Source: Pempheris klunzingeri (taxonomy: Eukaryota; Chordata; Actinopteri; Acropomatiformes; Pempheridae). Taken from it: a DNA stretch of 64,000 nucleotides. Below are positions 45,012-64,000 of this stretch, piece after piece; within the stretch, counting starts at the first letter, position 1; every line of letters begins with the position of its first letter. The stretch covers positions 10,661,618 through 10,725,617 of the forward strand of contig NC_092013.1 in the NCBI RefSeq assembly GCF_042242105.1, in the 5' to 3' direction. Position numbers and translations under genes: made by a program. A model generated the notes under the pieces. It was not told where the DNA came from. It did not search any database and saw only the letters and a program-made list of their open reading frames with translations.

Positions 45012-45436
45012 GTAAGTTCTTGCGACGACAACTGTTTGTTCATGTGTGTGATATTTGCTCGCTCGTTAGTTCGTTCAGTGTCCCATTAACGTCAACGCTA
45101 GAACAGCTAACGGTGGTGCAATGTTTTTTTCGAGAGGCTGGTTGGCAAAAACAAGGCCGGCCTGTGGCTCCTCTGGGTCGGATCCAGCAAGGAAGGAGAA
45201 CCGAGGAGATGAGGTCTTTCGGTCGGTCAAAGCTTCGTAATATGATGTCCCCTCCTGCTAAATGTTGACGGAAGGGATGCTGATTTACTTTGATTTTTAA
45301 TTGCCGTTCATGCATACAGGAAGGGTGCGGGGCACACTCAGCCTTTCACCTCAAAACTGCTAATTTATAGATGGAAGGATGGTTTAATCAAATGTCGAGG
45401 TGGGTTTTGGTAACATGTCTTGATGGTGACAAGTAG

Positions 45437-45437
<1 letters not shown>

Positions 45438-45500
<63 letters not shown>
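45438..45500. repeat. (GT)n(AT)n compound microsatellite in rab7a intron 1
   Basis: About 43 bp of GT repeats followed by 20 bp of AT repeats. Confidence 0.9.
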
Positions 45501-48500
45501 CTCGGTAGGCTGTATGAGAGAAATGCCCTGTGTCTGTGCCCTAGTGTCGCCAGGCTGACGGACTATTTCAGAGTAGGTTTTGTTTCGGTTGTGACTCAAA
45601 CGTCACGCAGGTACATATCCATTAGATCACAGCTAGTTCATTTAATCATGTGATGTGGCTACAACGCCCAATAATTGGGCTTACTGTCTGGGATGAAGTG
45701 TAACTTAGAAATCTATTGCCTGTATTTCTTCTTTACTCAACTACAAATGTTGTCAGATGCTTCAAACTTGTACTTATTACATGAGATTCAGAGTGTGAGG
45801 ACTGAAACATGTTATTGCTCTCTGATTTTGGTTTTAATGACTATCTGCCGTTCTTTGAATATAGTTGTTCAGCACAACTTGTGTTCATGTGGACTTGTCA
45901 TGGTTAAAATGCCTGAAATTTTTCTACAGTTGACATTGTAGCATACACAGCTGCATCTAATTTTACGCTGCACAGTGTACCTTCCCATTTGTTCTGCTGT
46001 ACTGTTCACTGTTTTTAGTCGAATGCCTTGATATGTCTGTAGGCAAAACAGTTGTTTTTCCCATTAATGTAATCCTGAATTTACGGCATCAGAGGGTTAA
46101 AGTGCATTACTAAGTATAAGAGTAGGTAAAACATCCTTAAATTAATTATTTTAAACAGGTTTTGCTGCGCATGATTTTGCACTCAGCTTTCTAACACTGT
46201 AGTATAGCACTTAATTCACATATTTTGATTTAGTTTTTTTTCATTCTGTCATTACACTTGGTTATGACTGTGCTGACTTTACCCTTTTTGTCAAGCCTGG
46301 GCCACAGGATCTTAATCAAATGGTCACTCGCCAATGTGCACCAAGATGCACATTACATAGCGAAGCAGGAAATGTAAAGATGGCTGAACATCACGACGAG
46401 TGGAGATGGGTCTGAGCATTGAGAAACATCTGAACTCCGTCTTCCAAATCTATATTTAGTCCAGACTGTTTGTGTCTGTGGGTGTGCATGCATAATCCAT
46501 ATCAAAGGTGATCTGTGAAATCCAGCAGCATGTGCCAGTGATTTACAGGCAAAGGGGGAAATGTGTCCCATCTTTTACTTTAGTCCAGCGCATGGTTTTA
46601 AACACACACATTTCTCAATATGAATACATGAAGAGCTAGATTCTACTATTAGCTAGTGCAGTGATGGGAGACTAACCACGAACAACAGATGAATGAAACA
46701 CCATAAGTAAAAGCATTTGGCTTGAAAATTGTTGAAAGTAAGTGTAGGTAGCAACAAAATTCACAAATCGGTTGATAGCTATTTTGATGGAGGCACACTA
46801 AGATTAAAACAAATGTTAAAACAATAGTGATGGTACTTTTTTTAAATACTGCTCTAAACAATTATTTAAGATAATTTGCATATTACATGAACTACCCGTG
46901 GCTACTCCAAACCAGCAGCTCTCTAACACAGAATTGGGGCAAACATATACTAGACACAACACATTATGTTATATACATCAATCAGTTTAAACATTAAGGT
47001 AGCCCATATGCTACAGTAATGCCATGTCATCTTGTGTTTTCACAGACATGCAGATCGTTAACAACAAAGTTTTTACATTCACTCATTCACTCAATGGAAT
47101 CTGCCAGATACTGTTGGTGTTTTAATGTATTTCTGTTGTCCTGTTTAATACTGACAGAATAAATTAGACCGAACTTCCTGTCAGAGATCATAGTCTGCAT
47201 TCAGGAGTCGTGTCCACTGCTCTGCTGTTTGCCAGAGGTTAAAGATCTGAGTCGAGTTTCATTGGTGATCATGTGACTGTGTCAGCGCAGTGCTGTTGTT
47301 CATGTTGTCAGCTAATCTGGTAGCCACAGGAGTGCTGTGCTCCTTTCATTCAGAAATGACACAAGTGTACTTCTCAGCTGCTGATGGGAACTGAAGTGTT
47401 TGTGTTTTAGTGCAGTAGGTTCAGAATTTGGATTTACTTTAAGGCCTCCTGATTGAGTGTCCTTCGAGTCAAAGTTGAGGTTTTTCATTTTTTTGTCTTG
47501 AAAATTAAAAGAAAAATAATAAGTATGTTTTATGATTTTGTTATGCCAAAACCTGTTTGAGTTGGTGGATCGGCATGTATAAAATGTCTTTTGTGCTTTG
47601 TGCAGGATGTGTGTTTACTTACGTGAAGAGGTGATCGGAAGTGGTCAGGTTTTCTGTAAAACAGGTTATTGTGCTTCGCTGCAAAATGAAAGGATGAAAG
47701 TAATCATTTGTTTTTCTACAAATAAGGGACAGAATTGTTCATTAAACACATTTTTAGTTACAGATTACAAACAATAGCACACTCAAAAATACATTTACCA
47801 AGGCTTTATTTTTATGTATACTATGTACTGTGCATACACACCCACATTTTGACCTTAGTCAGAGTTCAGGTATACTTCAGTGTTATGGAGAAGCACAATC
47901 ATAGGCTCCATATACTGAAGTTTTTCTTCTTGTCAGCAGCATTGTGCTGGACTGTTTACTTGGTTCAAACAGGACCAAGGTGTGAGAAAAGATAAAATAG
48001 ACTCTTATGAAATCAAGGTTTATTTTAGTCTGTTTAGCATATTTGAGCATGGATGTGGTTTGCAGATAACCCCTTCAGACTGGAGCACAGCCATTTTTTG
48101 TTTATTTAACTGCCACACAGTTCGTTTTGTAATATGAGCCCCCTCCATGAAAAGTGAAGTCATTATATTTTTGTCTGCCATAATGAGCTTTTGGAGTGTG
48201 GAGACTGCAGACGGACAGAAGGCAGAATGAATGATAGTAGAAGGACTAAAAATGAGTGTCCATATTGTTCCATATCTCAGACATCAGTGGTCTGTGTTGT
48301 ACCTTATTAAAGAATTTTCTTTATTCCAGCATTCTTAAGATCACAGTAATTGGCCAAATGCCATATGAATGATATCTTGGGTACAGCTGATTTTATTTTC
48401 ATTAAACATCAAGGAGCGATATAATACGCCTCATTGCTCCTTTCTAAAAAATTCTGGCATTTTTAAAATTACACAGTTAGCTTCCTCACTTGAGTGAAGC

Positions 48501-49310
48501 ATCTCCCATTTGCAATTTTTTAAATTTTCTAAATGAATCACATCTGCTAGAGGGAGACAATCCAGAATTTGCTTGCTCGTTCACATGTGGGGCAATATCT
48601 CAGATCTGGCTTTCTTCCTTTTGATGAGGAAATGACGTACTTCACTGCTCACCACCACATTTGAGTTTCCAGAAATTACACAACTTGCCCAATGGCTAAC
48701 TACAGTTCTTGTTGAAAGTAACATTTGTAGGGAGCACCAGAGGTTCACAAACAGATGCCAAATTCAGGCAAATGTAAATCTACAGTGTCCCCCAACTCAT
48801 ACTGTATATGCAGTCGTAAATGGAGGTAATTTTACATAATCATATTATCATTATTTACAATGTTTTGTGATGTACTGAGGTCAGCATGTAGTAGCAGGTT
48901 GTCTGCTTAGTGACAGCAATATCAGCAAAAAATTGCCAGATATATCACTTCATTGGTGCGGAGAAGGAGCCGGTCCTTTATGAGGTAACTTCCCGTGGCG
49001 TGAGAGGGAGAGAGGGAGAGAAAGAGAAAGAATGATGTGTTCCTCGTGATTTGCCCAACAGCTTAGAAAGCACATGACTGGAACGAATGGTATTCAAACC
49101 TGATTGGTTCAGGGGCATGAAACTCTACAAACAAAATTGTACACTCATGTTTTCCAAAGGGCCAGTCTGCATAGAAACAGATTTACCTGTGTATTGATTG
49201 GATTGTTCCTAAACAATTGGAAGCTGGTGATTAGGTTGTGACTTGCAATGAACAGGTTAGGAACTGTTGAGTGCTCTCTGTATGTTAAATGTTTTTCTCT
49301 TTGTCTTTCT
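45501..49310 (+). other. rab7a: rab7a intron 1 interior
   Basis: No exon, RNA gene or recognisable mobile element was identified. The sequence is AT-rich; the short purine-rich (GAGAGG)n stretch at about 49003-49030 is the only simple repeat noted. Confidence 0.4.
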
Positions 49311-49324
49311 GCAGCTGTGGAAAG

Positions 49325-52033
<2,709 letters not shown>

Positions 52034-53390
52034 GGGACAACTTGGACCATCTCTCTTGGCTTTCTGAAACACCCCGTCACCGGTTACATCACCTGCACCT
52101 CGCTCCCAGGGAAAGGACTTCCCTACTGGTCTTCCTCCTTCACGCCACAGCTCATGCCATCGACACAGCCCCCTCACGCAGTCCGCTGCACATGGATGTA
52201 TCACCCCTCACATAGTACACAAATTAATACACTAGTGTACTCTGATAAAACACGCTGACAAATCCAGTGCCCAAAGATCACACGAGAGAAGAATGACACC
52301 CCTTCTGACTTCACAGTCCCTGACTAGTTAGTGAGTGATCTCCTGCCCTGCCCACCCATTTTTCTGACTGTGGCCCCTGACTCTCACACTGTGGGGGCAA
52401 AATGGAGCCATGTTCAGAGAGTGCAACTGGGAACTCTAAATGGACTGGCTGATGCTCTGTAATGTGAGATGATGTTGGCTAATGTCAGCATCCCAAGTAT
52501 CTTATTCTCTCTTTCTGTTTTCTCTTTGCTTTCTTCCGCCTATCTGTCAAAAAATAGTCGAGTTGAACTATATACACATATACATATAGATCAGCTTGAA
52601 TCTTTCTTCTGTTATATAGTAAATGGCTGATGTTATTTTTCATGCCAATCTGAAACACATACTTGTTTGTTTGCACTTTCTTTTTATGTTTTTTGCCTTT
52701 AAATGTTAGAGAGGGATGACTGATTTTGGGCAACGTCTGCTACCGCACACCTTTTGGTAAGCTTCAAATTATACCACTTGTTTTCCCTCTCAAATATCCC
52801 CTGAGAATCTGTTGAACACTTTGGTGATTGTACTGCCTTTATCCCTTCAAGGTTGTGTGTTAAAAGGTTTATAACGGCCTCACACTGAAGAGGAAATGTT
52901 CCTAAGTAGACATTAAGTAAAAGCTGATAACGCAGTCACAGTGTAAAACATGGATTAATTCCTTGGTATATTAATATTTGCCTTTTATGTAACATTACTT
53001 GTACTGCTACTATTACTGCTGTATGTGTTATGTCCGTCATCAGACATCTTTCAACGCTATGGAATTGCAACATGTGTCACCAACACAGCATACACCTGTC
53101 TTCTGTCATGTCTTTGTTATTGCTGTTCTCTCTATCTGCTTGTAGCTCAGGTTGGCTAAGTAGTTAATATTTTTAACGGATTGTGCATTACGGTGTATAG
53201 ATGGTAAAGGTAAAAGGCTCATGGATTGAACTGAAATGGATGGTTTCTCTTTCCATTTAAAGAAAAGATCCAACTTTTTGCCCTGGTATTACTCCTTCTC
53301 CTTATAGAAAAAAATCACTGCGATGCCAATGATGTTGTCAAAGAAAATTGGGACGTAAAATAATAAAACTCTTGAATATATCAGTGTTTT
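52034..53390 (+). other. rab7a: rab7a 3' UTR with polyadenylation signal
   Basis: About 1.35 kb of non-coding sequence follows the stop codon. The signal AATAAA at 53362-53367 (in TAATAAAACTC) is a plausible 3' end. The length is in line with the long 3' UTRs of vertebrate Rab7 transcripts. Confidence 0.6.
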
Positions 53391-54439
53391 AGCATTATGT
53401 GTCTCAGTTTCTTTTGTGTTTAAGTTTCCTACAATTTCCTAATGCATGACTTGCACAGTGAGAGATTTAGTTATTTTTATATTGTTTGTTTTCATGTGTG
53501 ACTCCAAACATGAAATTTGTGTGATACTATGAATGAATTGGTGTTTGAAAAATGTGGCCCCAGTGCCCCCACATACAGCAGCTGCTTTCACTGATTTTGG
53601 TTGGTGAGACCTTTTCATGAATGTGTATACACAAGGTGCTTGATGGAGAGAAGTGGCTATAATACAGTGTGTAGATTTTAGAAATACTGTGCTCACTAGT
53701 CCAGATTTCCTCAGCACAACCTCACCTACTGGAGAAATTTTAACTGCACAGTTTTTGTTCAATTCCTGTACATTTTTCATCTCTTTCCTACATGCAGCCT
53801 ACATGCTGTTCCACTATTTAAAAAGCTTTTCTACATGGTCAGGTCATTATGGTGATAGAAAATTATAAATGCCTTTTACTTTTAGTTTTTTAATCCATGT
53901 TAACCTAAGATATTTAGTCTATAAAACAAAGACATTTTTAAAAAGTGTGTGTAATTTGTGTGTAATCACAGAACTGCTATATTGCCAAAAATAATACTGA
54001 GAATAAGACCTCTGTCCATAATGGTGTCACTACAAACTGAATCAAACCAAAATTGTACTGGTTGCATGATCTCAATTGAGAGAAGTCATTTAAGTCCAGA
54101 AATTTTAAAACTTTGCTCCTATCTCAACATCATCCATTTATTATTTTTATGATAATTTGACAATGGGAAAGACTAGAACAGAAACTCAAACTGGAAAATA
54201 GAATAACCTATTAAACAAATACTAAGCAGTTAGACTAGTATAACATGTTTTGTCTCCACTGAGTTCACAATTTTTGATGAGGGAAAAAAGGAATTATTCG
54301 GCTTTTTCTTCAGCTAGAATATTTCCGAAAACACACTTAAATTACATGTGTTGAATATGCACAATATTTACTGCTAATGGGTCATTTTTGTAACCCCTTT
54401 CCTCCCACCCCGATAACCACGCCCATGACTGCGGGTGCT
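53391..54439. other. intergenic spacer rab7a-arpc4
   Basis: About 1 kb of AT-rich DNA without a recognisable exon or repeat. The two same-strand genes are separated only by this spacer. Confidence 0.5.
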
Positions 54440-54547
54440 TCATACCAGAAGTAGCTCGGAGGCAGAGTTGACTTCCGGTACGTTAAAGGAAAAGCTCTGA
54501 CAAGTGTAGCTACTTCCGCCTTTAGCCGCCTCTCATCATTCAGAGAA
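54440..54547 (+). promoter_or_regulatory. arpc4: arpc4 promoter / 5' UTR with paired ETS sites
   Basis: Two ETS-family sites, ACTTCCGGT (54471-54479) and ACTTCCGCC (54512-54520), lie 69-77 and 28-36 bp upstream of the ATG, typical of TATA-less housekeeping promoters. The transcription start is probably between them or just after the second. Confidence 0.55.
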
Positions 54548-57500
54548 ATGGTAAGAGAAATGTGACATATTTGCTGATAAACCGACGCAGTTAAACACTC
54601 ACACGCGGCAGTCCTTGTTGGTATTTGGTCACTGTCGCTCCCAGACTTGCGCTGCATCTGTTATGAAGGCGCAGCTTGGTTTTATGTGAGTCTTACCTGG
54701 ACTAGCTAAGCAGCTAACAGGCTAATGCTAGCAGGCTGGTTTTTAGCTAAAAGAGGAAACATTCGAGACGATAGAATTCTACTTCGTCATTGATAGAATG
54801 TTGTTCGTAGCTCGGTAGTTATACGTTGTTGCTCAGTAACAGTGGAATTTGAACGTGAATGGTGAACAGCAGAGGACACATCTGGTCAGCTAGCAGCTAG
54901 CCAACCTCACTAACAGTTGTTTATATGCATCAACTCGTTTTATAATTCTACCAGAGTGCCCTGCTATTCTCAGCACCGACACCTGGTGAACTAGCTGGTA
55001 CCAGCTGTCCAGGTGATGTTGTGGTGGAGTCACACATTCCCTCAGCTTTGAAGAAATATCACAGCTAAAATTAACACTTGTTTATGTTTTTCACCCCTTT
55101 TTAGAAATAGTACCTGTCGTTCTCAGCAGCATGTGGCTGATGTCCTGAAGCATAGTGTTACCTTAATGCTGTTAGTATTGGTGTTGTATTTGGGTTTGTT
55201 GAGCTGTGGTGAGGTAAGATAAGAAACATCAGCTCTTAACTATAGCTTGATCACGATAGTGGATTTTTGAGGGCAATGTTGTTAACAGAGAGCTTACAAA
55301 ATCAGTAACAACATCTGGCTAGATATGTTTTTACATAAACACACAATAGGCGATCCCTTAAATTTGTGGGTTGAAGTTATGTATTAAGCATTACAGGTTA
55401 TAGTTGATAAGTAATGCAACGGAGAGTGTGTTTTATTGTAACTTAATTGTATGTTTGGCATTTCTGTCTTGGAATTCCTTGTCACACATTTGCTGTTGAA
55501 TTACCGGTAGGGCTTTGCCTTGGGGCTCATAGGAAAATATCTCTGAACTGTATGTCCTACAATTTAAGTTGAATGATACTCTAATTGTCAGCACTTGCAG
55601 TATCAGTAATAATGTGTCTTTTGTCGTAGCTCAAGGATGTTTTGACTCTGAGGAAACAAACCGTTGTTTGTAGACCAAAGGAGGACATATCCTTCAGATA
55701 ATTGTCATTATAAGATCATTTGTATCTTGTATTTGAACTAATTTATACTATGTTCGTGTGTGAAACAATTTTAAAATCGTTTTGACAGAATCTTAGTGAT
55801 GTTTTGCTGATTGTTTTACTTTGTGGCACAGTGGATGAAACTTATTATAGATCTTTGAACACTTGACTCATCTTAAGGGTCATCACAACACCGAAGGTCA
55901 TCTGAGTAAAAACTTCAAATTTATAATCTGTTCAGTTAAACCCAGAGTGACGTGTTATGGTTTAGCCTTTGTGGTTTGAGTGCATTAATCTCTATCATCT
56001 GAAGTCACTTTTAATCGACTCAGAGTTATCTAAACATTTTCCATGTCAAGAGCACTTTCCAGGCTCATTGAGATGAAGTAAAAGACCCCACAGAAAATAG
56101 AGACCAATAGCTAAAGGCAGTCCATCACCTTATTCTGTACGCTGTTATCACACCAGCTAAAACCACAGAATCTACATCTGAGACTCGCTGATCCACTGGA
56201 CCCCTCATCAGTCAGTCTCACCTGCCAGTAGATTTTCAGACTTTCCTCTTTAGGAATGTTTCTCATCTGCTCTTCCTCCCTCAGACGGCAACCTTGCGCC
56301 CATATCTCAGTGCGGTGCGTGCTACGCTGCAGGCCGCCCTCTGCCTGGAGAACTTCTCCTCACAAGTTGTGGAGAGACACAACAAGCCAGAGGTGGAAGT
56401 ACGGTGAGTGTGACTCTGGAGCGATTAATGCCAAGCAGTACATGAAATCTGAGTTTGTGACAGTAAATAGTTTGCGTGTGTGTCTCCCACTTTTAGGAGT
56501 AGTAAAGAGCTGCTCCTCCAGCCCGTGGTCATCAGCCGTAACGACAAAGAGAAAGTTCTGATCGAGGGCTCCATCAACTCTGTCAGAGTCAGCATTGCCG
56601 TCAAGCAGGTCAGTCAGGCTGCTGTCTGAGTGCCACTGCTTGTGTGTTTATGATACAGAACAGATGGTTGTGTTAGTTGTGATTGATATTATTTATGTAA
56701 AGACCAGAACTGTATCTGTAATCCAGACTGTTCCTTTTTAATAATCTGCCGCTGCAGGCCGATGAGATTGAGAAGATTCTGTGCCATAAATTCATGCGCT
56801 TCATGATGATGAGAGCAGAGAACTTCTTTATCCTGAGGAGGAAACCAGTGGAGGTGAGTGGGCGTTGAAAATTAGTCACATTTACAGAGTTCCCACTTCC
56901 CACTACTTATTCATATCTGATTCATATTCACCAAAATAGACAGATAAATAAAGAGCGGCCTGTAAAAGGTAAAGTGGAACTGTAATGAAAATTATTTTGT
57001 CATATGATCTGTCTTAAACTGTCTAAAACACTAAAATTTAGTCCAGTTAATGTTGACATTTATGTTTTGTAAATCTATGAATCACTTGGAAGAGTTAGAA
57101 CTCTTGAATGCGCCTTGATTGCTCCAGTTAGTGGTGACAGCTGAAACAAAACAGGGTTTTGTCTATGACAGGTTTTCACAGTTTAATGGCCATAAAAGTC
57201 AGTTGCTACAGTTTAAAGGTTACCATATTCAGCTCAAATGGACACGTGACAACTGGATCGTTAACACTCTTCTTTTGTGATCCACCTCCATTTCGCAGGG
57301 CTATGACATCAGTTTTCTCATCACCAACTTCCACACAGAGCAGATGTACAAACATAAACTGGTGGACTTTGTCATTCATTTCATGGAGGAAATTGACAAG
57401 GAGATCAGTGAAATGAAGCTGTCTGTCAACGCCAGGGCTCGTATTGTCGCCGAGGAGTTCCTCAAAAATGTAAGTCACAGTTTTCCGATGTTTTCTGTCT

Positions 57501-57711
57501 GAATTTGCAAAACTGGTTTATTTTTCATAGTTTTTGCATTATGTGTACATTAGATGTTTGCATGGTAGGAGTCAGTCGTATTATTCTCTTATTTTAGTGC
57601 TAGAATAATATTATAGGTGATTGAATATATATTATCAGAATAAAGTTATACATTGTCTTTTATATTTACTGTAGCTTTGATATCGTTTTTGTTTTACTCT
57701 TGCAGTTCTGA
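54548..57711 (+). CDS. arpc4: Arp2/3 complex subunit 4 (ARPC4, p20), spliced, 6 exons
   Basis: Core structural subunit of the Arp2/3 complex; with ARPC2 it forms the scaffold that nucleates branched actin filaments in the cytoplasm. Coding exons: 54548-54550 (ATG only), 56285-56403, 56497-56608, 56758-56853, 57299-57469, 57706-57711 (Phe plus stop). They join to 168 aa, exactly the usual length. Sequence landmarks are [100 protein letters not shown] and the C-terminus [11 protein letters not shown]. The start is fixed by splicing: the ATG is followed at once by a GTAAGAG donor, and exon 2 opens at the second codon. The last coding exon contributes only one residue. Near-invariant relative to the human protein. 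Confidence 0.97.
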
Positions 57712-57925
57712 GAGACAGAGAGAGAAAACCTGGGAACACATTCCTTTTGCTATCCTGGCCGTCACTGTGGAGCGTTCACATCACAGGGCAGAGAGGAGAC
57801 AAAACATGATCAGCCGAGAGGAGCTGAGACACATAAGACAGTACAGTAAGGACGTACAGGCCAATGGGGTTTCACCCTTCAACCTCAAAATGCCCCTTTG
57901 CTCACAAATATTGATGTTTGTACAT

Positions 57926-57931
57926 AATAAA
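57926..57931 (+). terminator. arpc4: arpc4 polyadenylation signal (proximal)
   Basis: AATAAA about 215 bp after the arpc4 stop codon. A second AATAAA at 58241-58246 on the same strand could give a longer 3' UTR. Confidence 0.6.
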
Positions 57932-58240
57932 TATTCACATCAGACATTATTTCTGCCTTGAAGAACAACAGAAGTCAGGGCAGGTCCTTTAAAAGATGTA
58001 TTTGTAATCGATATTAATGAGCACAGGGTAATATGGATTTTAAAAAATTTTATTTAAATGTTTTTTTTTAATAACAATATATTATATGCACATAAATTTA
58101 ATTATGCCATGTTTTGTTATGACAGACCTTAAACCATGTGGGCAATCAATTGGTGCATGTTTCTTGTTTTAGTACACAGAGTAAACCCTATTGTAAATGA
58201 AAAACAATTAAGATAAATATACTTGCTGGCAGTGAAGATA

Positions 58241-58246
58241 AATAAA
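58241..58246 (+). terminator. arpc4: arpc4 polyadenylation signal (distal candidate)
   Basis: AATAAA on the plus strand, 93 bp before the minus-strand AATAAA of pfkfb4. If used, the two convergent transcripts would end almost back to back. Confidence 0.35.
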
Positions 58247-58338
58247 AGCATTATCCTTTGTATTTCAGTGATTTGGTTTAATCTGTCGTGTTTTTGTTAA
58301 GTACAAACAGCAACTCTGTTTACCCCAAACATTGAATG

Positions 58339-58344
58339 TTTATT
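58339..58344 (-). terminator. pfkfb4: pfkfb4 polyadenylation signal
   Basis: AATAAA on the minus strand about 1.0 kb beyond the stop codon of the canonical terminal exon (59335-59337). It implies a 3' UTR of roughly 1 kb. Confidence 0.5.
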
Positions 58345-59334
58345 GAGACTTCGGTGGAGACAAACAAGGCATCTGTACTTAAATTTTTAGTACAGTAATA
58401 TACAATATCAAATGTATAATATTACAGAAATCATACAGAGTTCTTCAGGAAACAACATACGGAGCAATACATGTTGATTTACACACAAAACATACAACAA
58501 ACAAACATGCGAGTGTGATTTCCGCATTATCTGTAAAATCTCAAACAGGCATTTATTTGAGCCACATAGTCACGAGTCAATCAGTAATCGCCTTTTAGAA
58601 GTGACAGACAATTACTGAAAATTTGTCATAGCATTTCATCGTATCTCTTGAAAAGTGAAGCCTCATGAAGTTCACAGCAAAAATTATTTTTGGTTCTCCC
58701 ACAATAGTCATAGAGGCTAGGCCTCGTCTCAAGATTTCAGTTTACAGATCATAAGCTACACCTTAGAGAAAAAGTGTCAAGATACACGGATCACAATGGC
58801 TGTCTTTTTCATTCTTTTTAGGCAGAATTTCAGTGATTAATTCATTTTAAAAGCTTCTGCTCAACAGTCAGGGATGAAAGAGTAGTTACAGTCTTCTCGC
58901 AGCTTTTTGGGAGTTGTACTTGTTTTTCATACAATGAAAACATCTTCAGAAACACTGGAAGCATATGGCAGTATACACAGTACACATTATAATACACGGA
59001 TATTAAATAATACCATAAAAAAGATGCTCAAAGTTAAGGGAGTATCGTCATTGCAACAGTAACAGTAGACTTGCATATCAAAAATATTGGCATGTTCCTT
59101 TAGATTTCCTCACTGGGATTGGAGCTACAGTAGCAGTAACGTCATAGTTCACAGACCAGATGTAAAAAAACAGATTACATTTAGTGAAAGTGCTTTACAG
59201 TTCGAGTCTGGGAAAATGTGTCAGTGAAGAAGCTGCCGCAGTGGGCAGTTGAACAGCACCGTTCCCATAATGCTGTTCAGGGCTCCTGACAGGCAGTCTG
59301 ACGGGATCTCAGCCAAAACAGGAAGTGCAGGCAG

Positions 59335-64000
<4,666 letters not shown>

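Noticed and set aside
44996-45315. Overlapping open frames on both strands of about 90 codons near the rab7a first exon
   Set aside because: They have no family similarity and are explained by CpG-rich promoter/first-exon sequence.

Overview
The window is vertebrate nuclear DNA, almost certainly from a ray-finned (probably percomorph) fish. Genes are split into short exons with GT-AG introns, microsatellites are dense, and there are several dispersed repeats of types I recognise from teleost genomes (a tRNA-derived SINE with a 7-bp target duplication, hAT-like and TTAA-flanked MITEs, and others). No bacterial, viral or CRISPR features are seen. Family and repeat names come from recall, because no search could be run.

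Five protein-coding loci are supported, and four give complete spliced reading frames. (1) gata2, minus strand, five coding exons at 16022-23252, 452 aa, both GATA zinc fingers intact. (2) A secreted fibrinogen-domain protein resembling FGL2/angiopoietin-like proteins, minus strand, six exons at 38278-40952, 423 aa. (3) rab7a, plus strand, five coding exons at 49325-52033, 207 aa, with a non-coding first exon near 44.7-45.0 kb. (4) arpc4, plus strand, six exons at 54548-57711, 168 aa, with exon 1 coding only the initiator Met. (5) pfkfb4, minus strand, entering from the right edge; the end of the kinase domain and the whole bisphosphatase domain are present, with two candidate terminal exons.

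Layout: 1-15.9 kb lies downstream of gata2 and holds repeats and unassigned sequence. The 16.0-23.9 kb stretch is gata2 with its proximal promoter. The 23.9-38 kb stretch is gata2 upstream DNA with several GATA and E-box motif clusters. The 38-41 kb stretch is the fibrinogen-domain gene. The 41-44.6 kb stretch is repeat-rich and ends in a long inverted repeat just upstream of the rab7a promoter. The 44.6-53.4 kb stretch is rab7a. The 54.4-58.3 kb stretch is arpc4, whose 3' end nearly meets that of the convergent pfkfb4 (58.3-64 kb).

The genes do not form one pathway: gata2 is a haematopoietic and neural transcription factor, rab7a a late-endosome GTPase, arpc4 an Arp2/3 actin-nucleator subunit, and pfkfb4 sets fructose-2,6-bisphosphate. 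The gata2(-)...rab7a(+) arrangement matches the human 3q21 order, apart from RPN1, which is not seen between them here. I found no evidence of a wholly new system. The most interesting signals are regulatory: an E-box/GATA/ETS array in the gata2 intron between the two finger exons, in the position of the mammalian +9.5 enhancer; E-box-GATA and multi-GATA clusters 2-3 kb upstream of gata2; and a duplicated alternative last exon in pfkfb4.
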